In this document: piece after piece, positions 41,524-56,400 of the stretch
Position numbering within the stretch: position 1 is the stretch's first letter
How the letters are laid out: the number at the start of each line of letters is the position of its first letter
Assembly (NCBI RefSeq): GCF_963422355.1
Contig: NC_085106.1
Span: forward strand, 4,009,247-4,073,246
Direction of reading: 5' to 3'
Length of the DNA stretch: 64,000 bases
DNA from: Corticium candelabrum
Taxonomy: Eukaryota > Porifera > Homoscleromorpha > Homosclerophorida > Plakinidae
The notes under the pieces: model-generated
The model's database searches: none
What the model was told of the DNA's origin: nothing
What the model saw: the letters and a program-made list of their open reading frames with translations, nothing else
Made by a program: the position numbers and the translations under genes

Positions 41524-42126
41524 ATGGTTTACTGTATTGTGTTCGGTTGCAACAACAAGGACGGAGATTTTGGCAAGTGTGAACACAACGAATTGTCACT
41601 TGAAGAGAGCCAACGAAAGCAGTGGTTAAAGAAATGTTCTCCTGCACATGATGCACTGAAGTCGGTAGTCCTAAACAAGAAGCTTTTGAAAGACCTTGAA
41701 AAGCTAACGGACTTCAGCCACACTGGTAATTTGGAAGTTTACCATGCTCTTCTCACTAAATATTGTCCTAAGAGGCAACATTTCAGCTACAAGGGGATGC
41801 TTGCAAGAACACAGCTGGCTGCACTTGATCATAACCACAACACAGGAAGAAGGCAAGCTACCACTAGCAGTGAAGAAGTGAGATACAAGGTGGTTTTTCC
41901 CAAACCTACCAAGATCTGGGTTGCAAACCCCATCATTGAATCAAAGAGCTACGGCTCTCTGCAAGGAATCCTTAAAGCAGTTTTAAATAAACGACAGCTG
42001 AATCCACAACCTCTTCGAAAACACAAAGCCAGACAACCTCCAGTGATTTTACCAGCCAACATTGCCACCTGTGAAAGACAACTCAAGGAAACTGTTGTTA
42101 GTGCTCGTAAAACAAGATTTACATAG
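41524..42126 (+). CDS. THAP-like transposase-derived ORF of the Kolobok-like element
   Basis: The ATG at 41524 was chosen because MVYCIVFGCNN is a typical THAP start (zinc-coordinating C-x-x-x-x-C); an in-frame upstream ATG exists. The rest of the THAP zinc finger is missing. The sequence passes into a C-terminal segment (LEVYHALLTKYCPKRQHFSY, then GMLARTQLAALDHNHNTGR) that I associate with transposase C-termini in aquatic animals. At about 200 codons it has no room for a full catalytic core, so it looks like an internal-deletion derivative with one intact reading frame. Confidence 0.55.
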   Translation: MVYCIVFGCNNKDGDFGKCEHNELSLEESQRKQWLKKCSPAHDALKSVVLNKKLLKDLEKLTDFSHTGNLEVYHALLTKYCPKRQHFSYKGMLARTQLAALDHNHNTGRRQATTSSEEVRYKVVFPKPTKIWVANPIIESKSYGSLQGILKAVLNKRQLNPQPLRKHKARQPPVILPANIATCERQLKETVVSARKTRFT

Positions 42127-42856
42127 AACATACAACCATGGCATATAAACGCTATAGCATGTATAAGATGGGACATTAGTTGACACAGATTCTTAGAATT
42201 AGGTAGTTACAAGCATTATTGTCAAAATCATGTCTAATCATGATGCTCCCTAAACCCCACGTACACTTCGTCTTCTTCTGGGAAAGATCTTCTAATAGCA
42301 AAACTACACATGATGGTATGACCATTTTAGCACGCCTGTCCAGTCTCGTAGGAACCCAACGTGTGAACTGCCTGTATGCTGTCGACCTCAAAAGCCTGTA
42401 AAGTGAAAGACAATAAACAAAATGGCAATACCGTACGCACTTGTATTAAGAAACCTGTGATTTAGAGGTTCTGTGAAGGAATCTTCAGTGACATCTACCA
42501 CTGCGGACACAGCATTGTGCAGAACGTCGTAGTTGAGGCAGACAAGTTCAAAAGTTGCGTGTTCTACCACACACCGTAAACCACAGAGTCTCTAACTTAG
42601 CGCGTCAAACTCTTGGCAGCAAAGGCAGTGGGCATGACAACACACTGACCGCATGTGCACCAGTCTGAGTTGACCAAGCGCTCGGGGATTTCGTCCCCTG
42701 TGTCCGAATCAATTTCATGAGAGTTTCCCGAACTCGAACTGCTCTCAGCGTCATCACATTCGGGCTCAAAACTGTACGGAAGCTACGCCATATACTCTGA
42801 TGACAACACATGCGCAATCGGTAAGATATTCGTACGTCATCATCTCAAAATGGCGA
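42127..42856. other. 3' part of the Kolobok-like element, non-coding
   Basis: Between the ORF stop and the right inverted repeat. No convincing gene on either strand. Confidence 0.4.
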
Positions 42857-43025
42857 CTACCATAGGGTTACGCCCCCACGTTGGAAGCTCAATTTCTCTG
42901 TTCAGAAAGAGTTCTATTAAGAAAGAAAGGTACCAATAGAATCAGGCTACTTAGTACTATCATGAGAACGTTACTTCTATTTTCATGGGAGTTCCCCTTT
43001 AATTGTTGCTAATTTAGATAATTGA

Positions 43026-44665
43026 TACTTGTAAGTCTTGTAAAAATTTGTCTACACGATTCTTAAACCCTCCAACTGTTGCAACTGAAGGTCTACTGTC
43101 GGGTGATTGTGCAAATGTAATTCTTAACCCGTACGCTTCGCCATATTGCTTGATTACCATTTGTATGCTAGTTGATAAAGTGTTACGAATAGTTACCTCT
43201 TTTGTTTTTATTGTCTCTCTAATCAACGCAGTTAAATCCACTACTCCCGCCTTAACATCAAGTGGTTGCCCACGAATATGTACGTCGACATCTTCAAAGG
43301 ACATTGCAAATTTTGGAAAGTTACAACTCTTGTTTGTACTGGCGGCTTGTCCTTTTACTGATCGCTTCATTTTCGTTGAGTTGTTCGTTTGTTCCATTTC
43401 TTCAGATCAATCGTGTAAGTGTACTCATTTTGTGTTATATAAATTCTGCTCTGACCCTCAGTGTGTGCCGTTTCTATTGCGGAAGAGGAAATTTTGTCAT
43501 ACCGTTCGTAGCAACCGTCATTTCCTCTACAGGACCACGCGCAACTGTCAGTGGCAACAATTCTTATAATTCGCCTACTTTTGAACGTTATAAGGTTGGT
43601 TTGTATCATGGTACTAAGATCTACCTTGTAGGTAAACATCTTTATTTGAATGGTCGCTGCTTTGACGCTAGCCTGAAGTTGTTCTTCTATTGCTCTGGCG
43701 GCTGCTTCATCATAATTGTCAAAACTGCCACTGTCGTCTTCGCACAACCAAAGAAATGATGCTACAAGTGGCTGCAGGTCTGGAAGTTTCACAATTGTGG
43801 AAACGTTGGAACTAAATTCATCGACCACTTTAGGATCAGGAGGCAAAGCAATCTCGATCTTACTCACACTAGAATCAGAGCAAGACTCGAGGTATTGTCG
43901 ACTTGCTTGTACAGTAATTTCTACGCATTGCTTGATTGGCAATTTTGAGATGAACCAGCCTTTAAAGCAGGTATAGCTACAGTGGTTGCTTTGCGTGTCC
44001 CTGCTTCACACAATGAGCTGGAGACGGCAGCCCGAAACGACTCGCGATCACTAGAATTGAAAGTTGATGCAACGCAACTAGGAACGACAGCAAATACGAG
44101 CCACTCGCGTGTCAACTCTTCAGCTTTAATTGCTACAGAACTACCTTTGGCTGCCATTCCGTGCAATTCAACGTAATTATTCAGCTGACTCCGGGTAGAG
44201 ATACCACCTGCGTTTGACAAAATCTTTGCCAAGCCTGTTGTTGTGTCGAGACTAGAGATTGCGCCACAAATGATAGCAACTACATCAGTTTCCAATATAT
44301 TCTTGATTCTAAGCTCTAAAACTCTTTCTTGACCAGCATTGGTAATTAGACGTTTGGCAACTAGACCCCTTTCTGGCCATTTTATTTGGACACAGTTTTT
44401 GATCTCCAACCTTCTAATACTCGACCCAACTGCCAAATTTTGTAGAGCAACTGCTCCAACAGAATCAAAATGTACCATTTCTGTTGTAAAACTGCGCGTC
44501 AATTCTAGAGCTCTCGGAGAGAGCCACTGGAGAACTCTAGATACCCCATTTTGTGACCCAATCATTGCAATAGGGTCATCTTTCTCTCTCTCAACACGTA
44601 CATTCACTTTCTTAGCAAAAGAATACAATTCGGGACGGATCTTCTTCCAGAAACATGACGCTATT
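43026..44665 (-). other. Macro, WWE and KH-like block of the macroPARP gene
   Basis: The macro domain shows ISSLDTTTGLAKILSNAGG, SQLNNYVELHG and TVAIPALKAG, matching the ADP-ribose-binding fold (GGLAKAI, AIPALGTG). Two WWE domains follow, each with W/D-x-G and a YKVDLSTMIQTN or YTIDLKK signature. Two single-base frame changes separate the three open segments. The exon ends with donor CAA|GTATCA near 43026. Confidence 0.65.
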
Positions 44666-44859
44666 AAAGGATCGGTTCAAATATCTTTTTCAAATTCTTT
44701 TCTTTTTCTCTCACTTTTGTTGGCTGTCTGGAATAGCATAATAGATCATAACCGTTTATATAGTGTATATAAAGAATATACACTGTTAATATACCCTGTA
44801 TAATTCAATACTGCGAAATCAGTAGAAGTTGATATAGAGGATAAGTGAGATAAACATTT

Positions 44860-45474
44860 TTCAAATTCAGGTTGACTCTGTTGGCTCTAATGACCAAGCC
44901 TTCCATTTTGTTTATTGCCAAATTTGCATGCTCTTTTGTATCAAAGTTGGCAAAAATATATTGTTTGGAGTTTCCGTATTTAACGCGCTCGACTTCAATT
45001 TGATTTGATTTGATGTTTGTACATGTACCGCCGGAACGCTTGCGCAATATCTCTCTCGTTTGTCTCACTACCAAGAGATCCGATCCAAATAGCTCCTGGC
45101 TGTTGTGAGGTCGTTTCACGGACAAACGCCGATGGAGTCGCTGGACGCGAACACCGAAACGCTTTCTTTTCTTGGAGCTTGACTTTGATTTTCTGACCCA
45201 TAAATTCTCTGCCACAATAGCTTCTTACAGCAGCTTGTGCGTCAGTCAGGTTACGAAAATTCACAAATGGATTTGGTGGCGATGAATCTGGTTTGACGAC
45301 AACCCTGGTAATATGACCGGATTTCGATAACAAATTCGAGAGCTCAGCTTCTGTCACTCTTGGGTGTATATTACCTACTCACACAGATCCGGGTGTTTCG
45401 GAATGACGTAAAGAAGCGTCCAATCTAGTGCGAGACGAAGATGTATCACAATCATTGTAGTGTCTGCGTCTCAT
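44860..45474 (-). other. RRM pair of the macroPARP gene
   Basis: The ATG at 45472-45474 starts an Arg/Ser-rich leader. RRM1 includes EAELSNLLSKSGHITRVVVK and FVNFRNLTDAQAAV; RRM2 includes GAIWIGSLGSETNERDIAQA and QYIFANFDTKEHANLAI, both with RNP-type strands. RRM1 is interrupted by TGA at its RNP2; RRM2 changes frame at a short AAATC repeat. Loss of one 5-nt unit would explain the shift. Confidence 0.6.
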
Positions 45475-47966
<2,492 letters not shown>

Positions 47967-49955
47967 TCATTCGCATATGTTTTCTAATTCACAGCTCTGG
48001 CCGTCTTTCAGATCCTTAACGTAATCATAAAATTTCTTAACCTTTTTGCATTTTTTGTCAGCTTCCTTTTTGCACTTGTTTTTGTTGCTTTTTTTCTTCT
48101 CGCATTCTTTTCTTTGTTTGGAGTTCTTAGATTTTTTGCACTCCTTTTGCAGGCAATCTTTCTTTTCCTTCTCTTTGCATTCGTTAAGGGTTCTTTCAGG
48201 CCACCGTTCAATGTGAGAGTTGTGATCGAGCACAAACTTAAGTCCGTCCAATCCTTGAATATGATAATCGTCACCAACTTGAAAATCGATCGTTAACTGG
48301 CAAACTTCAGGAAGCCACAACGTTATATTCGCTTTTCCTGCTTTCAGCCCCACACCTCCAGGCTTTAAAATCTTATATATAGTAAAACAAGACAAAAATA
48401 ATTCGTTACTTAAATCATCAATCGAGTAATGAGAGCTTACATCGACTACGTGGACTTTGATTTGTGACCATCCGTTGTTTTCTTCTGTTGCTAGCACATG
48501 AACTCTATAGACTAACTTATAAAACTATTTTTAGAGTGGCGTCATGAAACCTTAACCCTTGGGTTCTCACCGTAATGATGATAAAAACATGCACTGCACA
48601 TTCTGTTCTTTATTGTTTCAAGCACAGGGCATCGACCTATATAAATGACAAAATCAAAAATAGGTCTCAATATTTTGCAATAGGGCAGTTTCAAGCATGC
48701 GTGCACACCTGCTCCACACACACAGGTCGGAGAATCACTATTCTCTTGGTCGTCGTCACAAATTAAAGACAATTTGGAATTGCCGCCATCTAGATTGTAG
48801 AACTCGGTGCACGTTATAGCTGCAACACAGTCGCATTAGTTTTCCAGCTACCGGCGCTTAGTGCAGAGGCTGAGTATTATACCTGGACGGTAGTAATCAT
48901 ACGCCTTGACACTGACAGGCAAAGAACGCATGACTTCAAACTTTCTGTACGCTTTGAGTGTAATACAAATATTTTTGGGATTACAGAGCTATAAATTCAA
49001 AACGTTAGACAATTAGTAAAGCAATCACGGCAAAAGTGGTGACAAGATTAGTTAGCATTGCATGGTACAGTACTACTACGAATGTTTGCCATTTCATTAA
49101 GATAGAACTATATAGTTCTCAATTTATTATTAATTACATGTAAGCAAGCAGTTGTCTGTCTTTTAACTAATTAATCGTTTGAGTGCTAAAATTTAGCAGC
49201 CACTCTGATCTTTCAAACAGTTTTTAATTATCTCAGAGCAACAGAAGTTTGTAAAAGCTATGGAATTTGTTCCAGCAAAGTCGTTTCAAAATCCATAAAT
49301 TGTTGTTACTGTATTACTAATCTCTATACTTATAAAATGTTGATCTGTCTGTCTGCTTATATGTCCATCTGTGTGTCTGTCTGTCCGTCAGCAATAAGCA
49401 TAGCAGACTATAGCTAAACTTCGAAGGAGATTAAAATGTATGCCAAAAACTAATGTGGGAAGACCTGAAAACTGATAGTTGCATCCGACTATCGCACTCC
49501 AGGCAGTTTACAGACGGTCGCTTTCTCCAAGAATCTACGGACTATGCTGCGTTTAGTCTTTCTGCTTCGTTCGTTTATTTGTTGGAAAGTTTTCTAAAAA
49601 ATTTCCTTTCTTGCTCTCCCCATGTTCCAAAGTGCTCGACGAATAAAAGATATGGTGTTGGATGTTGAACCTCTAGGTAGCTTGAGCTGTCAATATTTTA
49701 CCTTCTCTCTACTTTTCCTTTGGGATGCCGCAGCACCGGCCTTTCCAACGAAGCTAAGCAAAATTGCTGAGCTCCAAGGGTGCGACAAGTAGATGTTTGA
49801 TCCCAGTGCGACGTCAACATTGTCTGGTCTACATTCTGAATATGCCTGTTCCGAACTTCACGCGGTTGTGCTGAATCGAAAGACTCCCTAGGCACTCCTA
49901 CTAAACCTCATCAATAGCTACATGAAACCATACAGGCCCTAACCAGTCTGTACTT

Positions 49956-50030
<75 letters not shown>

Positions 50031-50053
50031 CCTGCCTGTCTGTCTGTCTGTCC

Positions 50054-50084
<31 letters not shown>

Positions 50085-50261
50085 AATAAGTTTGTCTGTC
50101 TCTCTATCTGTTATATATATATAATATTAATTAACTGAGAGTATACATGAAACTTCAAACCTTTACAATTGTTCAGTAACGTCCAAGCTACTTTCATTTT
50201 TATCTATTCCAACGCCACAAAGCCTGTATACTAAAAAGACTATACATCTATTTAGACGTTC

Positions 50262-50329
<68 letters not shown>

Positions 50330-51666
50330 GTGTGTAACATCAATCATGCTAAAACTGCTGGGCGAATCGCTACGAGAAAACGCTTTCAAATGAGCTCCTT
50401 TCGAGGTCTAAGAAATGACCTTACGTAGTAGCGACAATGCTCCTAGAGTTACTTTATAGTCCCACAAATTTTAAACGACTAACCCCATTAAGTTGGCGTC
50501 TGACGTTCGATGAAATAAGAACGGGCCGTCCGATTCTAGTAAAGTCGTTCGTTTTTGAGCGACGCCTAACATGTCTGGGGCATTGTGACAACCGGAAAGC
50601 ACACATTGCGTAAAGTTGCAGACTAGCGCATTCTCTATTTAGACTATTAGACAGGTGTAGTGCACCACGCTTTGGCGAGCACGAAACTCGTTAATTCTGG
50701 CCTGTTTCACTCAATAAATCCGGCAACACCAGATCTCTACGTTATAGTCTTGATCTAATTACAACTTGTAGTTATTTTAAATCATCAACTAACCTCCTCA
50801 AAATAGAAAACAACCGCTTTGCTGTTAATTTCGTAAAGATCCAGCTTCAGATCGGCAGCTCTTGATGAAAATATCTGTAGAAAGCCATTCATCACGTGAT
50901 GAATAGAATATGGTTTTAAGAATATTTCTGATGCCATACGTCGCTAAGACAGAGAGGGTCAGCATCCCCAGTAGAAGACTCATTACACGGTTCATATCCA
51001 CTTGGCAACTCTACTTCAATATTAGCCATACCCGTGCAATCATCTCCCAGGTATCTATGCCAACGTGCAATAGCTAATTAACAGTTCGATTCAACCATAC
51101 AATGCATACCGAGCGCAAACCGCAATTATTGCCTCGCGGTCACCCTCTTCAATGTTTGAAGATGCCTTTGTTCTTGCGTTTACTGTTATATTGAAGGCAC
51201 ATTGTTCGTACCTGGTCGAAGGAACGTTGTATTGAACGTGAACCTGCCAGAAACATAAGTAGGTCGTAATAGACAACAAAAAATTAGCAGGAATCATACA
51301 ATCGATTGGCCAAGTCCTGTTCCACATGTTTCTACTCGGTATACATTATTGATTGGTACCTAAGTAGTTAGAAAATTTCTACAAAATATGTTTAAGTTTT
51401 TGCGATATTTACCTGAATACGTTGTGTAAGAGCAGCATTTGATTGGTTTATCCTAAAATTGGTAAACTCGACTTCTGGGTTACTCATTTGCGTTACTTTT
51501 ACGCAAAGATTGGGAGGGTGAAGAACAGTGATGCTGCAACCAGCTGCGAACGCACTCAAAGCAAACAAACCTAGAACTGTATCCTAAACATAAGAAATTC
51601 AAATCACCCGTTTTGTATGTACGTGCGTTACATGCATTGTGTGTGCGTGCGCGCGCGCGCGCGCGT

Positions 51667-51758
<92 letters not shown>

Positions 51759-52693
51759 GCGCGTGTGTGTGTGCATGTGTGTGCGTGCGAGTGTGCGTCT
51801 GCTCTCTTGCGCGAGTGTATACCTATACAGGTGTGCGGGTTTGCAACCACAGATTCTACTAACGTGCGTCGATACGAATCCTCCTCTTGAGTTTCTAACG
51901 CTATTCAACCACTTTGCAGCGGATGCTGCGCATCTGCAGTCTCTACCAATGAGACAAGCTTGGAGAATGAAGGACGTCATTTCCACGGCCAAACTTTTGG
52001 GCTGCTTGTCATTCCAATACCGCGAACCGTCTTCATCTGAACAATATGTAAACAGTAATTACATACATGAAGTATAATAACATTTTGCGTCATACTTGTA
52101 ACAACTTCTTCAGACAACTCGCGTTGCAGATTACCAATAACTCTCAAATCGCACACTCCCTCATTGTTACAGACACTGCAATCCGAGTTGTTGCAAGCCC
52201 TCATCAGAGCAAAGTATATGATAGATTTGGCGTAAAGTGTCCTCACTCCACCAGCATTAACTTCGTTTTGTATATAAGTGACCGCAGGACATGCGCTAGA
52301 CTAAAAACAGTGTCAATCATAACCTTAAATCAATAATCAGCAAAACAGAAATATAAACAGTGCCCATTTGTAGTCCTATCTGCAAATAGAACCTGATTCC
52401 AAAGCATAGCTTTGACTTACCATATCATATTTGTTAGTTGCACTAGCATGTTACTAAGAAAGGCCGACTACTGTTTGGCACGTGCAATTCAAGATACGCG
52501 CACCGTCGTATACCCTGAGGTATGTCATATATCATATCATGTATGTAAGACACAAACCCTTGAATTGGTCCTCAAGTTAAACAAAAAATGTGTTCAATTC
52601 ACATTGATCATAATTACCAATTAACGTAATATTGATGCTAAGTCTTAATTAATTTAATTTATCTGATATCATCTGGATATCTATATAGCCGTA

Positions 52694-52790
<97 letters not shown>

Positions 52791-53204
52791 GGCTCAATTG
52801 GTTGGAGTGCATCTGGAGGATGAAAACATTCGAGACCTTGCAGGGTTGCAAGTTCAAGTCACAGTGATGGTGAACTATGGCATAATTTCCTTGGGCAAGA
52901 AACTTTCACACAATCGCCTTTCTTCAATCAGGAGTATAATGAGTACCTGGTGTTTGACTGAGGTGGCAAAGGCCTGCGACTGCGCCAAAGTCCATCAGCC
53001 GCCGGGGTCCAGGTGAGTCTTCAGGTGCCCACACCACAGTTGGCGTGGCAGTCGGTGCTCCTGCGAGCACCTGGCCAGACTCCACGAGATTGCTTAGGAG
53101 GGCCCATAGCTCATACCTAGTGCGCGGAAACCCATCCAACTGGCTGGGGGCATTACCGTTTAACGGCAGCTCCTTATCCATTTGCCATTTGCCATTGCTC
53201 GTGT

Positions 53205-53279
<75 letters not shown>

Positions 53280-53310
53280 TGCGTGCGTGCGTGTGCGTTT
53301 GTGTGTGAGT

Positions 53311-53379
<69 letters not shown>

Positions 53380-53382
53380 TAT

Positions 53383-53447
<65 letters not shown>

Positions 53448-56400
53448 TGTGTGTGTGTACAACGATAAATTATTTTACAAACAACTAATAATCTAATCCC
53501 CCTCTTACTGAGATACAGTTCTACAAAATCTTATTTACGATCAACGCACCTGCTAAATTCCAACATTTTGAACATCGTTACCTATTTGTAGTCGTAGCAA
53601 AGCTTTTCTATATATTATAATAGCCATATTATACGATTTTAGGAATGAGGATACCTTTTCCTGAGAGTCTTGCTAAACAGTGTAAATATGTCTACATCAT
53701 TACTGATTGTCTGAATAAATTGTTTAGCATCTCTAGCAAGACAACCATTATACTAACTGAAAATATCTAAGAATATTGATCGCTGTAGATGAGTGACTTC
53801 CTCAAGCAAGTATAACCATTTCAGGACAGTGGAACCAATTTGTGCTTCCATAAACACACCAATCGTTACAACAGTAACTACAATATATAGTAGCAAATGA
53901 CACCTAGATGATATTAAGCAAAATAGCTATGTTAAATATAAATTAATAATATCAATATCTCAGTATTGTCTACTGAGTGAAGTGAGCCTTACTGAGTAAG
54001 GTGAGCCTCACTCTCAATACGCCTTAACGAGTCAATCTTAAAGAGACATTTCGGAGATTTGCGTTAACGCAACATTTCAGAGACGCGCGCTAACGTACAT
54101 TTGCGGTAAAAAGCAATGGTTGCATGCGGTGATGGAAGTGACAAGAACTGCAACGCGGAGTTACGGTTGAGTCCAGTTCTTACGACAGGGCCCTTTCGGT
54201 GTGTGGTAAAAACAGCTGTTCATACATGGTCTGTCGCACATGAACACAACTAAAAGGTTAGAGAGGCGAGCGATATTGGCGTCCGGATCTCTTTCGCCGT
54301 CCACATCGCTTCACCGACTGCTGTCGATGTAACGTGTGTTACACTTGATGGCGAGAAAACCCTCTTCAGCGTCACGCTAGAAAAGCGTTGCCCGCTTGAT
54401 AAGTATGAGTAAGTTGTGCATAAGTGTTTCAGCTACTGAACCAAACAGCACGCTTTGCAAACGGCGATCTACTGTAGATATTTGAGAAGTTGGAGCCCCG
54501 ATCAAAAAAGCTACAAACGCGTCCGATTAAATTTATCATTTAATCAGTTAAAAGCGTACGTAAGCATATCTCGTTCTGCAAATGCGTCAAATGTCTCAAT
54601 TTGATTGTTGGTAACCAACAATCAAAGGTGTATGCTGGGCGCAATTTACTAGCGCATGTGGCTGAAATGTTCCTTTAATTGAAAGGATGGTAGTTGGCAG
54701 ATCTCGTGCCACGTATGCATAGAATGGAAGACCTGAGAAGCGCAAAACTTGACGACAGCGAATTAATTGTATGACTTTGCAAATTTTACTTGCGCCAAAC
54801 AAATATTTATTGTAAAGTTCTAAATGATTCTTAACGTACATTGCTTTCAGTCAAGATATAGTTGATTAAATAAGTTAATAAACATTATTACTAAAATACA
54901 TACTATAGTCTTGAGGCTTACTGCACCGTGTCTGTGGAGAACTATCACTACTACGCTTTGTAATCAAACAAGTCATCTAATGTATCGTTGTTACTCAGCT
55001 CGAGCGTTACGTCGATGGGTGGCTGCTTAAGGACTTCTGTTCTCACCGGTTACCTAAGCCTTTCTAGCCAAATAGATGCATTCATTAAAAAATTTCTTTA
55101 TCAAACAGATAATTACATTATATAAAATTCAGAATTGCATTTCACTGGTTGGCCTAAAACACAAGTTTTGTTTCCTACAAGGAACAGGGCTAAAAGCACA
55201 AATCTAAAATGTATACGGCTACTCACTCTCAGAACTGCTACTTCGTTGGGAAGACAGCATTCAAACATACTCATGACTACATAAGCAGTCCTGTACACGT
55301 TGTCGTCGCTGCCAACCTAGACAAAAACAGAAACGACATCTACATGCTGATGACTAGTAATGCAACCTAATATCTACCGATCTAGTGTTGGAACTACTTG
55401 AACGAGTGCTAAACTGTCCCGAAGAAAGTTGACGAGATTCAAGATAAGCAAACGCTTCAGAAATGACATTAGGATCAATGTAAATAAACTGCCGTGAACG
55501 ACACATAACTGCAAGAACGTAAGAGGTTAACAACGTTTTTGAAGCAAATCCTCCGTCAGAACGACGAAACCGCATCTGGTACTGGTAACCTGGACAGATT
55601 AACTAGAGTCACAGATACGTCGGCATGGTTACATCGTTGGTACCCTTTCTCAGCGTTTCGCGATGATTTTCGTCGATAGTTGCACTGGTGGCGTGCAAGA
55701 ACGAAACTACCGCACAAGTTGGAGCAAATCTCATCATGTTTTGCTCTGCGCATCCTCCAGGAAGGCTGATCAGAGAGACTATCCCTTCTCTTGCATCAAC
55801 TTCACCATCGATATTCTCGTCAATGGAGAAATATATTCCTGTTAATCGACGTTATTGTAATCACGAGTTGCATATTTGACTTTCTGTTCTGTACTTTTAT
55901 AATTAAAAATAAACTAATTAATTAATATATTAACAATTTTTACGCTAACAGTATCTCAATTTAAAATACACCTATTGACAACAACGCGAGTGAGCACTAA
56001 ATAATATAGAGTTATGTATCAATTAAATAATTTTATAGTATACGTTGATAAATTTATCAAATTGTAAAAATTTATAACACCAGATTTATAACCTAAATAA
56101 TATATCCATTAGCTTTATAAGAAACTGTTAGATTATTATTTAATAGAAATTAAGATAATTGGTATATTAAAATTGTTATAATATATTGATTATCAATTCC
56201 AAATTGTTTACTACAAAATTCTTATTAATGTCTATTATCTTAACAAAAGCACTATTCGTTAGTATATAATATATAGTCTGTAATCTCAAAACATTGTTGT
56301 CATGTTATAAAATACCAAGAAATAATACTCAATTAAAAGTTTGATTTTCTAAAAATTATTAATAGTTTTAGTCTCCAAATTTTTATAAGTAAACTATTTA

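Larger units (their letters stand above)
41002..42998 (+). mobile_element. Kolobok-like DNA transposon with TTAA target site
   Basis: The two ends are inverted repeats of about 165 bp at roughly 93% identity (AGGGGAACTCCC... at 41002 and its inverse ending at 42998). The element is flanked by TTAA at 40998-41001 and 42999-43002. TTAA target, AGGGG-type termini and a THAP-like N-terminus in the internal ORF together point to Kolobok; piggyBac also uses TTAA but lacks THAP. It lies immediately beside the Gypsy element in the macroPARP intron. Confidence 0.75.
36044..45474 (-). pseudogene. macroPARP (PARP14-like) gene, 5' half broken
   Basis: The domain order on the minus strand is RRM1-RRM2 (45474 to about 44860), KH-like and macro domain (about 44665-43960), two WWE domains and a KH-like segment (about 43960-43026), a 6.3-kb intron filled by two mobile elements, then exon 36588-36752 and the PARP catalytic exon 36044-36514. 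This is the architecture of PARP14/PARP10-type mono-ADP-ribosyltransferases. Lesions: TGA in RNP2 of RRM1 (GSV-stop-VGNI, where RRMs have an aromatic residue); a frameshift in an AAATC repeat in RRM2 (near 45000); a 1-nt frameshift at the end of the macro domain (near 43960); another in WWE2 (near 43390). The 3' exons are fully open. Sequencing error cannot be excluded for the single-base shifts. Confidence 0.7.
47967..51583 (-). other. Right copy: CUB, MG8 and C345C exons
   Basis: Exons 51413-51583 to 47967-48371. [13 protein letters not shown] marks the C345C core. The last exon is 405 nt, exactly as in the middle copy, and includes an even more basic insertion ([19 protein letters not shown]). 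The 1.8-kb intron 48989-50793 holds CTGT and TG repeats. Confidence 0.85.
51864..55589 (-). other. Right copy: remaining thioester-domain exons
   Basis: Exons 55378-55589 (70 codons, 77 in middle copy), 55227-55316, 52096-52300 and 51864-52036 (57 codons, 69 in middle copy). Motifs: [40 protein letters not shown] and [13 protein letters not shown]. No His near the position of the C3 catalytic His (SSSSNTRS here). The 2.9-kb intron 52301-55226 holds a SINE and two TG tracts. Confidence 0.85.

Noticed and set aside
43048..43759. Plus-strand ORFs of 165-173 codons
   Set aside because: They are antisense to the WWE/KH-like block of the macroPARP gene, which has clear domain homology.
54596..54841. 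Small minus-strand ORF of 81 codons
   Set aside because: It lies inside the large TED intron of the right copy, with no homology or splice support.
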